Source: Psococerastis gibbosa
Lineage: Eukaryota; Arthropoda; Insecta; Psocodea; Psocidae
Reading direction: 5' to 3'
NCBI GenBank assembly: GCA_963971405.1
Contig: OZ020487.1
Location: 21,871,371 to 21,935,370 of the forward strand
Length of the DNA: 64,000 nucleotides
The notes below the pieces were generated by a model. It did no database searches. It saw only the letters and a program-made list of their open reading frames with translations, and was not told the origin of the DNA. The translations under genes and the position numbers were made by a program. Below, one piece after another: positions 33,825-47,518 of this stretch. Positions within the stretch are counted from its first letter, which is position 1. Every line of letters starts with the position of its first letter.

Positions 33825-34195
33825 CTATTGGCTGATTGGGGATTGCATCTTCTTGCTCTTTGTCATCCTCATTAACAAAATTACTATCAGAGGAATCATC
33901 GTGCAATGATATAGCTTAATCATCCTCGTCATCAGTTTCGTCGTATGTGAGGCATATTTCAAACTTTTTTTTCGTGGCTTTTCTCCCTTTCCTGGTTGCC
34001 TTTTTGCCTGCTCCTCCATTTCTCGGGACCATTTCTCTTTCGCTTCTGCAGCCTCACGGTCCATCTTCTCCCTATTGGCTACATTCTCTTCGTCACTTTT
34101 TAATAAAATTATGTTTCTCACACATTGACATTCCCTGCTGCACTGCAGCTCCGTGTATGAAGAAAATATTTTTTTCTTGCCTTGGCTCATTTTAA
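33825..34195 (-). pseudogene. Decayed transposase-like C-terminal tail (best single open copy in the array)
   Basis: A 121-codon frame starts MSQGKKKIFSSYTELQCSRE and continues with KSDEENVANREKMDREAAEA and KEKWSREMEEQAKRQPGKGE, a highly charged helix-prone stretch. In the +1 frame downstream the same DNA reads ICLTNDETDDEDDYAISLHD and AIPNQSMAWS, a far more protein-like acidic tail. A frameshift therefore probably lies in the lysine-rich segment of every copy. Basic-then-acidic tails are common after DDE cores, but no DDE domain is present anywhere in the array. Equivalent frames of 106 codons occur at 37339-37659, 40609-40929, 45420-45740, 47628-47948, 52091-52411 and 55354-55674. Confidence 0.5.
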
Positions 34196-34339
34196 ATCAA
34201 ATTAATAGAGATTGCTTATGAGCGCCCATTTCTAGCTTCTCTACACTATTCCATCAGGTGCCCATTACTGGCAGGTTTGCTGAAATAAGATTCCAGTAAT
34301 GGGCACCCCCCCCCTTAAACACTTAAAAATATGAACTTG

Positions 34340-34692
34340 ACTTGATTTTAGGGATATTTTTCAAAACAATTCATCCCGGGAGAGACCCGCGGGCCCCCCT
34401 TGTCCAGCTATTATCATCGCCAGTGAAATCTAAGCGTTACTACTATCCAAATGCGTGCAATCCCACTATTACAAGCCACATTTTAAAGAAATTTCACCCG
34501 GTGGAGACCCCCGGGCCTCAGAGACGGACGCAGCGACCGGCACTGCACTGCATATTCTTTGCGTCTAAAATCTAATTGTTACAGCCCTCAAAATGCGTAA
34601 AACTCCACTATTTCAGGCATAATTTTCTAAATTTTTCACCCGGGGGAGACCCCCGGGTCCCTCTTGTTCGCAATTGCAATTGCAATTGCAAT
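34340..34692. repeat. Foreign segment and (TTGCAA)n junction inside the array
   Basis: TCATCCCGGGAGAGACCCGC, CGGTGGAGACCCCCGGGCC and CCCGGGGGAGACCCCCGGG repeat the palindrome of the 11.6-kb hAT MITE, about 120-160 bp apart. The segment ends in CGCAATTGCAATTGCAATTG (34.67-34.69 kb) and then re-enters an array unit part-way through its coding tail. It occurs in no other unit. Confidence 0.7.
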
Positions 34693-37228
34693 GATATAGC
34701 TTAATCATCCTCGTCATCAGTTTCGTCGTTTGTGAGGCATATTTCAAACTTCTTTTTCGTGGCATTTCTCCCTTTCCTGATTGCCTTTTTGCCTGCTCCT
34801 CCATTCCTCGGGACCTTTTCTCTTTCGCTTCTGCAGCCTCACGGTCCTTCTTCTCCCTATTGGCTAAATTCTCTTCATCCCTTTTTAATAAAATTATGTT
34901 CCTCACTCATTGACATTCCCTGCTGCACTGCAGCTCCGTCTATAAAGAAAATATTTTTTTCTTGCTTGGACTCATTTTAATTAACTGGCACCGACAGAAA
35001 GCACGACCAATTAACAGCAAATCAAATTAATAGAGATTGCTTATGAGTGCCCATTTCTAGCTTCTGTACACTATTCCAATAATGGGCACTCAGGAGCCCA
35101 TTGCTGGCAGGTTTACTAAGACAAGATTCCAGAAATGGGCACCCCCCCCCACTTAAACACTTAAAAAATATATACTTGACCTTTAAGTTATGGATAAGTT
35201 AAAATTAACATATTTGTGATTATGGCGAATGACTTGCAAAAAAAAAATTAAAAGTTTTCTGGTAATAACGTGGGCGAAAGAGGCCTATTTTTGTTGAAAA
35301 TCGTGCGCACCGCCTGACGTTTCACAGCCCCAAAGCCGGACCTCTCGCATGATCACCACAAATATAGCATGGGCTGCAAGAGGAAGAATAGACGAAGATA
35401 TGAGTACAATTTAAATTAAGAATGCCTTCTTAATCAAAATTTGTTTAAACCCGCCATTGCAATTTAAATGGGATTCCTGGAAATGCATTTTTTCGCGTCA
35501 TTTTTTAGAAATTTTAGAAAGTTTGTGTTCCACTCGTGTTATGGGGGGAAGGGGTGAATTTGAAAATATGTATTTATACTCGTTTGAAACCTCTATTCAT
35601 AATGCTTCTAATGAGGCATTAAAAATTAACTTCGGTCGGAAATATCAGGCTGTGGAATTTTTGAAGTTACACTGAGAGAAATATTGGGCTGTTTGCAAGT
35701 ATCGGACACCCATTTTTCGGTCCGATAACAGAATTTCGAAGACTTATCGTAGATTACCACACATTACTACACTTAACGAATTTTTTACTTCATAAATTTA
35801 TCCAGCAACTGTTAACTGTTTGGAGTAACTATACGTTTATATGTTAAAGCTATGGGTATGGACTAGTTACTCGCTGAATGTTTACTGACTGTTGCATCAA
35901 CTTTAAAAAGTTAACATACATATTTCTGCAAAAAATGTCAGTAATGGGCACCGCAGCCCCAGTATTGGGCACCCCAGTTTTGGGTCAGTGTAAGGAATAA
36001 TAAAAACTGCAATTTATACTCAAGTTTGACTGCCTGAGGCAATCCTTTATTATAATAAGGAACAATATATGACAAATTCCCTCAAATTTCATATTCCCCT
36101 AAATAAGTTGGTCTTTCAGAAGGCATATTTATGACCTTGCCATTGACTGATTGGGGATTGCATCTTCTTGCTCTTTGTTATCCTCATTAACAAAATTACT
36201 ATCAGAGGACTCATCGTGCAATGATATAGCATAATCATCCTCGTCATCAGTTTCGTCGTTTGTGAGGCATATTTCAAACTTCTTTTTCGTGGCTTTTCTC
36301 CCTATCCTGATTGCCTTTTTGCCTGCTCCTCCATTCCACGGGACCTTTTCTCTTTCGCTTCTGCAGCCTCAAGGTCCTTCTTCTCCCTATTGGCTAAATT
36401 CTCTTCATCCCTTTTTAATAAAATTATGATCCTCACTCATTGACATTCCCTGCTGCACTGCAGCTCCGTCTATAAAGAAAATATTTTTTTCTTGCTTGGA
36501 CTCATTTTAATTAACTGGAACCGACAGAAAGCACGACCAATTAACAGCAAATCAAATTAATAGAGATTGCTTATGAGTGCCCATTTCTAGCTTCTGTACA
36601 CTATTCCAATAATGGGCACTCAGGAGCCCATTGCTGGCAGGTTTACTAAAACATGATTCCAGAAATGGGAACCCCCCCCCCCCACTTAAACACTTAAAAA
36701 ATATATACATGACCTTTAAGTTATGGATAAGTTAAAATTAACATATTTGTGAGTATGGCGAATGACTTGCAAAAAAAAAAAAAAAATTAAAAGTTTTTCT
36801 CTAAAGGATTAAAGTCCCAATTATTTTATAGGAAGTCACTATGTTTGATGTATATATGAAAAAATAATAATAACTCAAGTCTTAACAAAATCTTCGTCTG
36901 CAAAATCTAGCCAATTATCTCGAAGAAATTCTCCGGGCCCCCATTGTTTAGAGTATATTCTTCTGTCCTGGACCCGCCCTTTGGTGGGCCTCGCGCAGAA
37001 TCTCGCTCCGGGCCTCTCAAACCCACGGGCCGGACCTGGTTACGCCTCTGAGCATTGCTATTATAATCTTCCGAGAACTTGCAGGACATTTTTTTTTTTT
37101 TGTTTTATTGAGAATGGGTGAAGGGCGAGGCTTCTGGAGGATTTACAGATTTACAGATTTTCTGTTTTTTTTTTTTAATTTTTTATTAGGGGCTTAGCCC
37201 CCCCCCCCAGACTTTTTGAGATTTTCCC

Positions 37229-40200
37229 CCAATTATTTATACTCAAGTTTGACTGCCTGAGCCAATCTTTTATTATAATAAGGAACAATGTATGACAAAT
37301 TCCCTCAAATTTCATATTCCCCTAAATAAGTTGGTCTTTCAGAAGGCATATTTATGACCTTGCCATTGACTGATTGGGGATTGCATCTTCTTCATCTTTG
37401 TCATCCTCATTAACAAAATTACTATGAGAGGACTCATCGTGCAATGATATAGCTTAATCATCCTCGTCATCAGTTTCGTCGTATGTGAGACATATATCAA
37501 ACTTCTTTTTCGTGGCTTTTCTCCCTTTCCTGGTTGCCTTTTCGCCTGCTCCTCCATTCCTCGGGACCTTTTCTCTTTCGCTTTTGCAGCCTCACGGTCC
37601 TTCTTCTCCCTATTGGCTAAATTCTCTTCATCCCTTTTTAATAAAATTATGTTCCTCACTCATTGACATTCCCTGCTGCACTGCAGCTCCGTGTATGAAG
37701 AAAATATTTTTTTCTTGCTTGGACTCAATTTGATTAACTGGAACCGACAGAAAGCACGAACAATGAACAGCATAACAAATTAATAGAGATTGCTTATGAG
37801 TGCCCATTTCTTGCTTCTATACACTATTCCAATAATGTTCACTCAGGTGCCCATTACTGGCAGGTTTGCTAAAATAAGATTCCAGTAATGGGCACCACCC
37901 CCCCCCCCCCTTAAACACTTTAAAAATATAAACTTGACTTTTAAGTTTCGGTCCGATAACAATATTTCGAAAACTTAACGTAGAATTTTTTACTTCATAA
38001 ATTTATTTCCAGCAACTGTTAATTGTTAGGAGTAACTATACGTTTAGTGGTTAAAGCTATGGGTATGGACTAGTTACTCGCTGAATGTTTACTGACTGTT
38101 TCAAAAACTTTTTTTAAAAAAAGTTAACATACATATTTCTGCAAAAAATGTCAGTAATGGGCACCGCAGCCCCAGTATTGGGCACCCCAGTTTTGGGTCA
38201 GTGTAAGGAATAATAAAAACTGCAATTTATACTCAAGTTTGACTGCCTGAGGCAATCCTTTATTATAATAAGGAACAATATATGACAAATTCCCTCAAAT
38301 TTCATATTCCCCTAAATAAGTTGGTCTTTCAGAAGGCATATTTATGACCTTGCCATTGACTGATTGGGGATTGCATCTTCTTCCTCTTTGTCATCCTCGT
38401 TAACAATATTACTATCAGAGGACTCATCGTGCAATGATATAGCTTAATCATCCCTGTCATCAGTTTCGTCGTTTGTGAGGCATATTTCAAACTTCTTTTT
38501 CGTGGCTTTTCTCCCTTTCCTGGTTGCCTTTTCGCCTACTCCTGCATTCCTCGGGACCTTTTCTCTTTCGCTTCTGCATCCTCACGGTCCTTCTTCTCCC
38601 TCTTGGCTACATTCTCTTCATCCCTTTTTAATAAAATTATGTTTCTCACTCATTGACATTCCCTGCTGCACTGCAGCTCCGTCTATGAAGAAAATATTTT
38701 TTTCTTGCCTTGGCTCATTTTAATTAACTGGAACCGACAGAAAGCAAGAACAATTAACAGCAAATCTAATTAATAGAGATTGCTTATGCCCCCCCCCCCC
38801 CCGCCGCCCAGCTCCGGCCAAGCCCCCCACCCCCCAGGCTCCTAGGTCTGGCTTAGCCCCCCATGCCCCCCAGGTCTGAGCCTGCCCCCCTAGCATCCTA
38901 AGTAACTATAAAATTTATACGTATTGTCCCATCCATAAAGGATTAAAGTCCCAATTATTTTATAGCAAGTCACTATGTTTGATGTATATATGAAAAAATA
39001 ATAATAACTCAAGTCTTAACAAAATCTTTGTCTGCAAAATCTAGCCAATTATCTCGAAGAAATTCTCCGGGCCCCCATTGTTTAGAGTATATTCTTCTGT
39101 CCTGGACCCGCCCTTTGGTGGGCCTCGCGCAGAATCTCGCTCCTGGCCTCGCGAACCCACGGGCCGGACCTGGTTACGCCTCTGAGCATTGCTATTATAA
39201 TTTTTCGTGAACCTGCCAGGACATTTTTTTTTTTTTTTTGTTTTAATGAGAATGGGTGAAGGGCGAGGCTTCTGGAAGATTTACAGATTTTCTGTTGTTT
39301 TTTTTTAAAATTTTTATTAGGGGCTTAGTCCCCCCCCCCCCCAGACTTTTTGAGATTTTCCGCCAATTATTTATACTCAAGTTTGACTGCCTGAGCCAAT
39401 CCTTTATTATAATAAGGAATAATATAAGACAAATTCCCTCAAATTTCATATTCCCCTAAATAAGTTGGTTTTTGAGAAGGCATATTTATGAACTTGCCAT
39501 TGACTGATTGGGGATTGCATCTTCTTCCTCTTTGTCATCCTCATTAACAAAATTACTATGAGAGGACTCATCGTGCAATGATATAGCTTAATCATCCTCG
39601 TCATCAGTTTCGTCGTATGTGAGACATATATCAAACTTCTTTTTCGTGGCTTTTCTCCCTTTCCTGGTTACCTTTTCGCCTGCTCCTCCATTCTTCGAGA
39701 CCTTTTCTCTTTCGCTTTTGCACTGCTGCTGCACTGCAGCTCCGTGTATGAAGAAAATATTTTTTTCTTGCTTGGACTCATTTTAATTAACTGGAACCGA
39801 CAGAAAGCACGACCAATTAACAGCAAATCAAATTAATAGAGATTGCTTATGAGTGCCCATTTCTAGCTTCTGTACACTATTCCAATAATGGGCACTCAGG
39901 AGCCCATTGCTGGCAGGTTTACTAAAACAAGATTCCAGAAATGGGAACCCCCCCCCCCACTTAAACACTTAAAAAATATATACATGACCTTTAAGTTATG
40001 GATAAGTTAAAATTAACATATTTGTGAGTATGGCGAATGACTTGCAAAAAAAAAAAAAAAATTAAAAGTTTTTCTCTAAAGGATTAAAGTCCCAATTATT
40101 TTATAGGAAGTCACTATGTTTGATGTATATATGAAAAAATAATAATAACTCAAGTCTTAACAAAATCTTCGTCTGCAAAATCTAGCCAATTATCTCGAAG

Positions 40201-43020
40201 AAATTCTCCGGGCCCCCATTGTTTAGAGTATATTCTTCTGTCCTGGACCCGCCCTTTGGTGGGCCTCGCGCAGAATCTCGCTCCGGGCCTCTCAAACCCA
40301 CGGGCCGGACCTGGTTACGCCTCTGAGCATTGCTATTATAATCTTCCGAGAACTTGCAGGACATTTTTTTTTTTTGTTTTATTGAGAATGGGTGAAGGGC
40401 GAGGCTTCTGGAGGATTTACAGATTTTCTGTTTTTTTTTTTTAATTTTTTATTAGGGGCTTAGCCCCCCCCCCCCCCCAGACTTTTTGAGATTTTCCCCC
40501 AATTATTTATACTCAAGTTTGACTGCCTGAGCCAATCTTTTATTATAATAAGGAACAATGTATGACAAATTCCCTCAAATTTCATATTCCCCTAAATAAG
40601 TTGGTCTTTCAGAAGGCATATTTATGACCTTGCCATTGACTGATTGGGGATTGCATCTTCTTCATCTTTGTCATCCTCATTAACAAAATTACTATGAGAG
40701 GACTCATCGTGCAATGATAAAGCTTAATCATCCTCGTCATCAGTTTCGTCGTATGTGAGACATATATCAAACTTCTTTTTCGTGGCTTTTCTCCCTTTCC
40801 TGGTTGCCTTTTCGCCTGCTCCTCCATTCCTCGGGACCTTTTCTCTTTCGCTTTTGCAGCCTCACGGTCCTTCTTCTCCCTATTGGCTAAATTCTCTTCA
40901 TCCCTTTTTAATAAAATTATGTTCCTCACTCATTGACATTCCCTGCTGCACTGCAGCTCCGTGTATGAAGAAAATATTTTTTTCTTGCTTGGACTCAATT
41001 TAATTAACTGGAACCGACAGAAAGCACGAACAATGAACAGCATAACAAATTAATAGAGATTGCTTATGAGTGCCCATTTCTTGCTTCTATACACTATTCC
41101 AATAATGTTCACTCAGGTGCCCATTACTGGCAGGTTTGCTAAAATAAGATTCCAGTAATGGGCACCCCCCCCCCCCCTTAAACACTTTAAAAATATAAAC
41201 TTGACTTTTAAGTTTCGGTCCGATAACAAAATTTCGAAAACTTAACGTAGAATTTTTTACTTCATAAATTTATTTCCAGCAACTGTTAATTGTTAGGAGT
41301 AACTATACGTTTAGTGGTTAAAGCTATGGGTATGGACTAGTTACTCGCTGAATGTTTACTGACTGTTTCAAAAACTTTTTTAAAAAAAAGTTAACATACA
41401 TATTTCTGCAAAAAATGTCAGTAATGGGCACCGCAGCCCCAGTATTGGGCACCCCAGTTTTGGGTCAGTGTAAGGAATAATAAAAACTGCAATTTATACT
41501 CAAGTTTGACTGCCTGAGGCAATCCTTTATTATAATAAGGAACAATATATGACAAATTCCCTCAAATTTCATATTCCCCTAAATAAGTTGGTCTTTCAGA
41601 AGGCATATTTATGACCTTGCCATTGACTGATTGGGGATTGCATCTTCTTCCTCTTTGTCATCCTCGTTAACAATATTACTATCAGAGGACTCATCGTGCA
41701 ATGATATAGCTTAATCATCCCTGTCATCAGTTTCGTCGTTTGTGAGGCATATTTCAAACTTCTTTTTCGTGGCTTTTCTCCCTTTCCTGGTTGCCTTTTC
41801 GCCTACTCCTGCATTCCTCGGGACCTTTTCTCTTTCGCTTCTGCATCCTCACGGTCCTTCTTCTCCCTCTTGGCTACATTCTCTTCATCCCTTTTTAATA
41901 AAATTATGTTTCTCACTCATTGACATTCCCTGCTGCACTGCAGCTCCGTCTATGAAGAAAATATTTTTTTCTTGCCTTGGCTCATTTTAATTAACTGGAA
42001 CCGACAGAAAGCAAGAACAATTAACAGCAAATCTAATTAATAGAGATTGCTTATGCCCCCCCCCCGCCGCCCAGCTCCGGCCAAGCCCCCCACCCCCCAG
42101 GCTCCTAGGTCTGGCTTAGCCCCCCATGCCCCCCAGGTCTGAGCCTGCCCCCCTAGCATCCTAAGTAACTATAAAATTTATACGTATTGTCCCATCCATA
42201 AAGGATTAAAGTCCCAATTATTTTATAGCAAGTCACTATGTTTGATGTATATATGAAAAAATAATAATAACTCAAGTCTTAACAAAATCTTTGTCTGCAA
42301 AATCTAGCCAATTATCTCGAAGAAATTCTCCGGGCCCCCATTGTTTAGAGTATATTCTTCTGTCCTGGACCCGCCCTTTGGTGGGCCTCGCGCAGAATCT
42401 CGCTCCTGGCCTCGCGAACCCACGGGCCGGACCTGGTTACGCCTCTGAGCATTGCTATTATAATTTTTCGTGAACCTGCCAGGACATTTTTTTTTTTTTT
42501 TTGTTTTAATGAGAATGGGTGAAGGGCGAGGCTTCTGGAAGATTTACAGATTTTCTGTTGTTTTTTTTTTAAATTTTTATTAGGGGCTTAGTCCCCCCCC
42601 CCCCAGACTTTTTGAGATTTTCCGCCAATTATTTATACTCAAGTTTGACTGCCTGAGCCAATCCTTTATTATAATAAGGAATAATATAAGACAAATTCCC
42701 TCAAATTTCATATTCCCCTAAATAAGTTGGTTTTTGAGAAGGCATATTTATGAACTTGCCATTGACTGATTGGGGATTGCATCTTCTTCCTCTTTGTCAT
42801 CCTCATTAACAAAATTACTATGAGAGGACTCATCGTGCAATGATATAGCTTAATCATCCTCGTCATCAGTTTCGTCGTATGTGAGACATATATCAAACTT
42901 CTTTTTCGTGGCTTTTCTCCCTTTCCTGGTTACCTTTTCGCCTGCTCCTCCATTCTTCGAGACCTTTTCTCTTTCGCTTTTGCACTGCTGCTGCACTGCA
43001 GCTCCGTGTATGAAGAAAAT
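37229..43020 (-). repeat. Higher-order A-B-C units, first run (period about 3.27 kb)
   Basis: Three monomer variants follow in fixed order. A has a full coding tail and a perfect hairpin. B has TTTCGCTTCTGCATCCTCAC and a C-rich block. C has an internal deletion. A begins at 37229 and again at 40501. B markers lie at 38475 and 41742, and C markers at 39446 and 42708. After the second C the array switches to variant D at about 43.0 kb. Confidence 0.85.
38789..38893. repeat. C-rich block of variant B with G-quadruplex potential on the minus strand
   Basis: A C homopolymer is followed by GCCGCCCAGCTCCGGCCAAG and several C6 runs (CCCCCCACCCCCCAGG, GCCCCCCATGCCCCCCAGG). The minus strand therefore holds four or more G6 runs at short spacing. 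The block recurs at about 42.05, 49.07, 53.54 and 56.80 kb in each B unit. Confidence 0.8.
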
Positions 43021-45220
43021 ATTTTTTTCTTGCTTGGACTCATTTTAATTAACTGGAACCGACAGAAAGCACGAACAATTAACAGCAAATCAAATTAATA
43101 GAGATTGCTTATGAGCGCCCATTTCTAGCTTCTGTACACTATTCCATCAGGTGCCCATTACTGGCAGGTTTGCTAAAATAAGATTCCAGTAATGGGCACC
43201 CCCCCCCCCTTAAACACTTAAAAAATATGAACTTGACTTTTAAGTTTCGGTCCGATAACAAAATTTCGAAAACTTATCGTAGATTACTACACATAACTAC
43301 ACTTAACGAATTTTTGACCTCATAAATTTATTTCCAGCAACTGTTAATTGTTTGGAGTAACTATACGTTTATAGGTTAAAGCTATGGGTATGGACTAGTT
43401 ACTCGCTGAATGTTTACTGACTGTTGCATAAACTTTTTTAAAAAAAAAATAACATACATATTTCTGCAAAAAAAGCCAGTAATGGGCACCGTAGTCCCAG
43501 TATTGGACACCCCAGTTTTGGTCAGTGTAAGGAATAATAAAAACTGCAATTTCTACTCAAGTTTGACTGCCTGAGGCAATCCTTTATTATAATAAGGAAT
43601 AATATATGACAAATTCCCTCAAATTTCATATTCCCCTAAATAAGTTGGTCTTTGAGAAGGCATATTTATGACCTTGCCATTGACTGATTGGGGATTGCAT
43701 CTTCCTGCTCTTTGTCATCCTCATTAACAATATTACTATCAGAATACTCATCGTGCAATGATATGACTTAATCATCCTCGTCATCAGTTTCGTCGTACTA
43801 TCAGAGGACTCATCGTGCAATGATATAGCTTAATCATCCTCGTCATCAGTTTTGTCGTATGTGAGGCATATATCAAACTTCTTTTTCGTGGCTTTTCTCC
43901 CTTTCCTGGTTGCCTTTTCGCCTGCTCCTCCATTCCTCGGGACCTTTTCTCTTTCGCTTCTGCAGCCTCACGGTCCTTCTTCTCGCTATTGGCTTAATTC
44001 TCTTCATCCCTTTTTAATAAAATTATGTTCCTCACTCATTGACATTCCCTGCTGCACTGCAGCTCCGTGTATGAAGAAAATATTTTTTTCTTGCTTGGAC
44101 TCATTTTAATTAACTGGAACCGACAGAAAGCACGAACAATTAACAGCAAATCAAATTAATAGAGATTGCTTATGAGTGCCCATTTCTAGCTTCTGTACAC
44201 TATTCCATGAGGTGCCCATTACTGGCTGGTTTGCTAAAATACGATTCCAGTAATGGCCACCCTCCTTCAACACTTAAATAATATAAAATTGACCTTTAAG
44301 TTATGGATAAGTTAAAATTAACATATTTGTGAGTATGGCGAACGACTTGCAATACAAAAAAAATTAAAAGTTTTCTGGTAGGAGATGGATAAAAATATTA
44401 CTTACCTTAACCTCGTGCGTGACTTTGCAAACTTTTTACGCGCCAGTTGCCATGTTTGTTCTAGCCCCTTCAGAGATGCCAACATAATTATTTCTACTGC
44501 CACAACGATATTTATAAGAGCTTTTCTGTCTAATTTGGCGCAAAATTCAAAAGAAAAGATCGAAACTTAAAGATTTTATGACGCTATTCGTATGAAAGTG
44601 CCCATTACTGGACGGGACTGGACCTCTTGCATGATCACTACAAACATAGCATGGGCTGAAAGAGGAACAATAGACGATGACATGGGTACAATTTAAATTA
44701 AGAATGCCTTCTTAATACGCCTAAAAAATTGCTTTAAACCCGCCCATGCAATTTAAATGGGATTGCTGCAAATGAATTTTTTCGCGTCATTTTTTAGAAA
44801 TTTTAGAAAGTTTGTGGTCCACTCGTGCTTAAGGGGTGATGGGGTGAATTTGAAAATATGTATTTATACTGGTTTGAAACCTCTATTCATAATGCTTCTA
44901 AACAGGCATTAAAAATTAATTTCGGTCGGAAATTGCAGGCTGTGGAATTTTTGAAGTTACACTGAGAGAAATATTGGGCTGTTTTCAAGTAGGCCTATCG
45001 GACACCCATTTTTTGGTCCGATAACAAAATTTCGAAAACTTACCGTAGATTACTACTCATTACTACACTTATCAAATTTTTTCTTCATAAATTTATTTCC
45101 AGCAACCGTTAATTGTTTGGAGTAACTACACGTTTGTAGGTTAAAGCTATGGGTATGGACTAGTTACTCGCTGAATGTTTACTGACTGTTGCATCAACTT
45201 TTTTTTAAAAATAATTGACA
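39400..45220. repeat. 5.8-kb segment duplicated at 54.2-59.96 kb
   Basis: Markers at 40755, 41742, 42708, 43852 and 44385 recur at 55500, 56487, 57451, 58594 and 59127, with offsets of 14742-14745. The sampled sequence is almost identical; one substitution is TAATTAACTGG against TAATTAATTGG, and homopolymer lengths differ. Identity breaks near 45.22/59.96 kb, where TGCCTGTAATGG faces TGCCAGTAATGG. Confidence 0.85.
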
Positions 45221-47518
45221 TACATGTTTCTGCAAAAAATGCCTGTAATGGGCACCGTAGTCCCAGTATTGGGCACCCCAGTTTTGGGTCAGTGTAAGGA
45301 ATAATAAAAACTGCAATTTATACTCAAGTTTGACTGCCTGAGGCAATCCGTTATTTTAATAAGGGATATTATATGACAAATTCCCTCAAATTTCATATTC
45401 CCCTAAATAAGTTGGTCTTTCAGAAGGCATATTTATGACCTTGCCATTGACTGATTGGGGATTGCATCTTCTTCATCTTTGTCATCCTCATTAACAAAAT
45501 TACTATGAGAGGACTCATCGTGCAATGATAAAGCTTAATCATCCTCGTCATCAGTTTCGTCGTATGTGAGACATATATCAAACTTCTTTTTCGTGGCTTT
45601 TCTCCCTTTCCTGGTTGCCTTTTCGCCTGCTCCTCCATTCCTCGGGACCTTTTCTCTTTCGCTTTTGCAGCCTCACGGTCCTTCTTCTCCCTATTGGCTA
45701 AATTCTCTTCATCCCTTTTTAATAAAATTATGTTCCTCACTCATTGACATTCCCTGCTGCACTGCAGCTCCGTGTATGAAGAAAATATTTTTTTCTTGCT
45801 TGGACTCAATTTAATTAACTGGAACCGACAGAAAGCACGAACAATGAACAGCATAACAAATTAATAGAGATTGCTTATGAGTGCCCATTTCTTGCTTCTA
45901 TACACTATTCCAATAATGTTCACTCAGGTGCCCATTACTGGCAGGTTTGCTAAAATAAGATTCCAGTAATGGGCACCCCCCCCCCCTTAAACACTTTAAA
46001 AATATAAACTTGACTTTTAAGTTTCGGTCCGATAACAAAATTTCGAAAACTTAACGTAGAATTTTTTACTTCATAAATTTATTTCCAGCAACTGTTAATT
46101 GTTAGGAGTAACTATACGTTTAGTGGTTAAAGCTATGGGTATGGACTAGTTACTCGCTGAATGTTTACTGACTGTTTCAAAAACTTTTTTTAAAAAAAGT
46201 TAACATACATATTTCTGCAAAAAATGTCAGTAATGGGCACCGCAGCCCCAGTATTGGGCACCCCAGTTTTGGGTCAGTGTAAGGAATAATAAAAACTGCA
46301 ATTTATACTCAAGTTTGACTGCCTGAGGCAATCCTTTATTATAATAAGGAACAATATATGACAAATTCCCTCAAATTTCATATTCCCCTAAATAAGTTGG
46401 TCTTTCAGAAGGCATATTTATGACCTTGCCATTGACTGATTGGGGATTGCATCTTCTTGCTCTTTGTTATCCTCATTAACAAAATTACTATCAGAGGACT
46501 CATCGTGCAATGATATAGCATAATCATCCTCGTCATCAGTTTCGTCGTTTGTGAGGCATATTTCAAACTTCTTTTTCGTGGCTTTTCTCCCTATCCTGAT
46601 TGCCTTTTTGCCTGCTCCTCCATTCCACGGGACCTTTTCTCTTTCGCTTCTGCAGCCTCAAGGTCCTTCTTCTCCCTATTGGCTAAATTCTCTTCATCCC
46701 TTTTTAATAAAATTATGATCCTCACTCATTGACATTCCCTGCTGCACTGCAGCTCCGTCTATAAAGAAAATATTTTTTTCTTGCTTGGACTCATTTTAAT
46801 TAACTGGAACCGACAGAAAGCACGACCAATTAACAGCAAATCAAATTAATAGAGATTGCTTATGAGTGCCCATTTCTAGCTTCTGTACACTATTCCAATA
46901 ATGGGCACTCAGGAGCCCATTGCTGGCAGGTTTACTAAAACATGATTCCAGAAATGGGAACCCCCCCCCCACTTAAACACTTAAAAAATATATACATGAC
47001 CTTTAAGTTATGGATAAGTTAAAATTAACATATTTGTGAGTATGGCGAATGACTTGCAAAAAAAAAAAAAAAAAATTAAAAGTTTTTCTCTAAAGGATTA
47101 AAGTCCCAATTATTTTATAGGAAGTCACTATGTTTGATGTATATATGAAAAAATAATAATAACTCAAGTCTTAACAAAATCTTCGTCTGCAAAATCTAGC
47201 CAATTATCTCGAAGAAATTCTCCGGGCCCCCATTGTTTAGAGTATATTCTTCTGTCCTGGACCCGCCCTTTGGTGGGCCTCGCGCAGAATCTCGCTCCGG
47301 GCCTCTCAAACCCACGGGCCGGACCTGGTTACGCCTCTGAGCATTGCTATTATAATCTTCCGAGAACTTGCAGGACATTTTTTTTTTTTTGTTTTGTTGA
47401 GAATGGGTGAAGGGCGAGGCTTCTGGAGGATTTACAGATTTACAGATTTTCTGTTTTTTTTTTTTAATTTTTTATTAGGGGCTTAGCCCCCCCCCCCAGA
47501 CTTTTTGAGATTTTCCCC

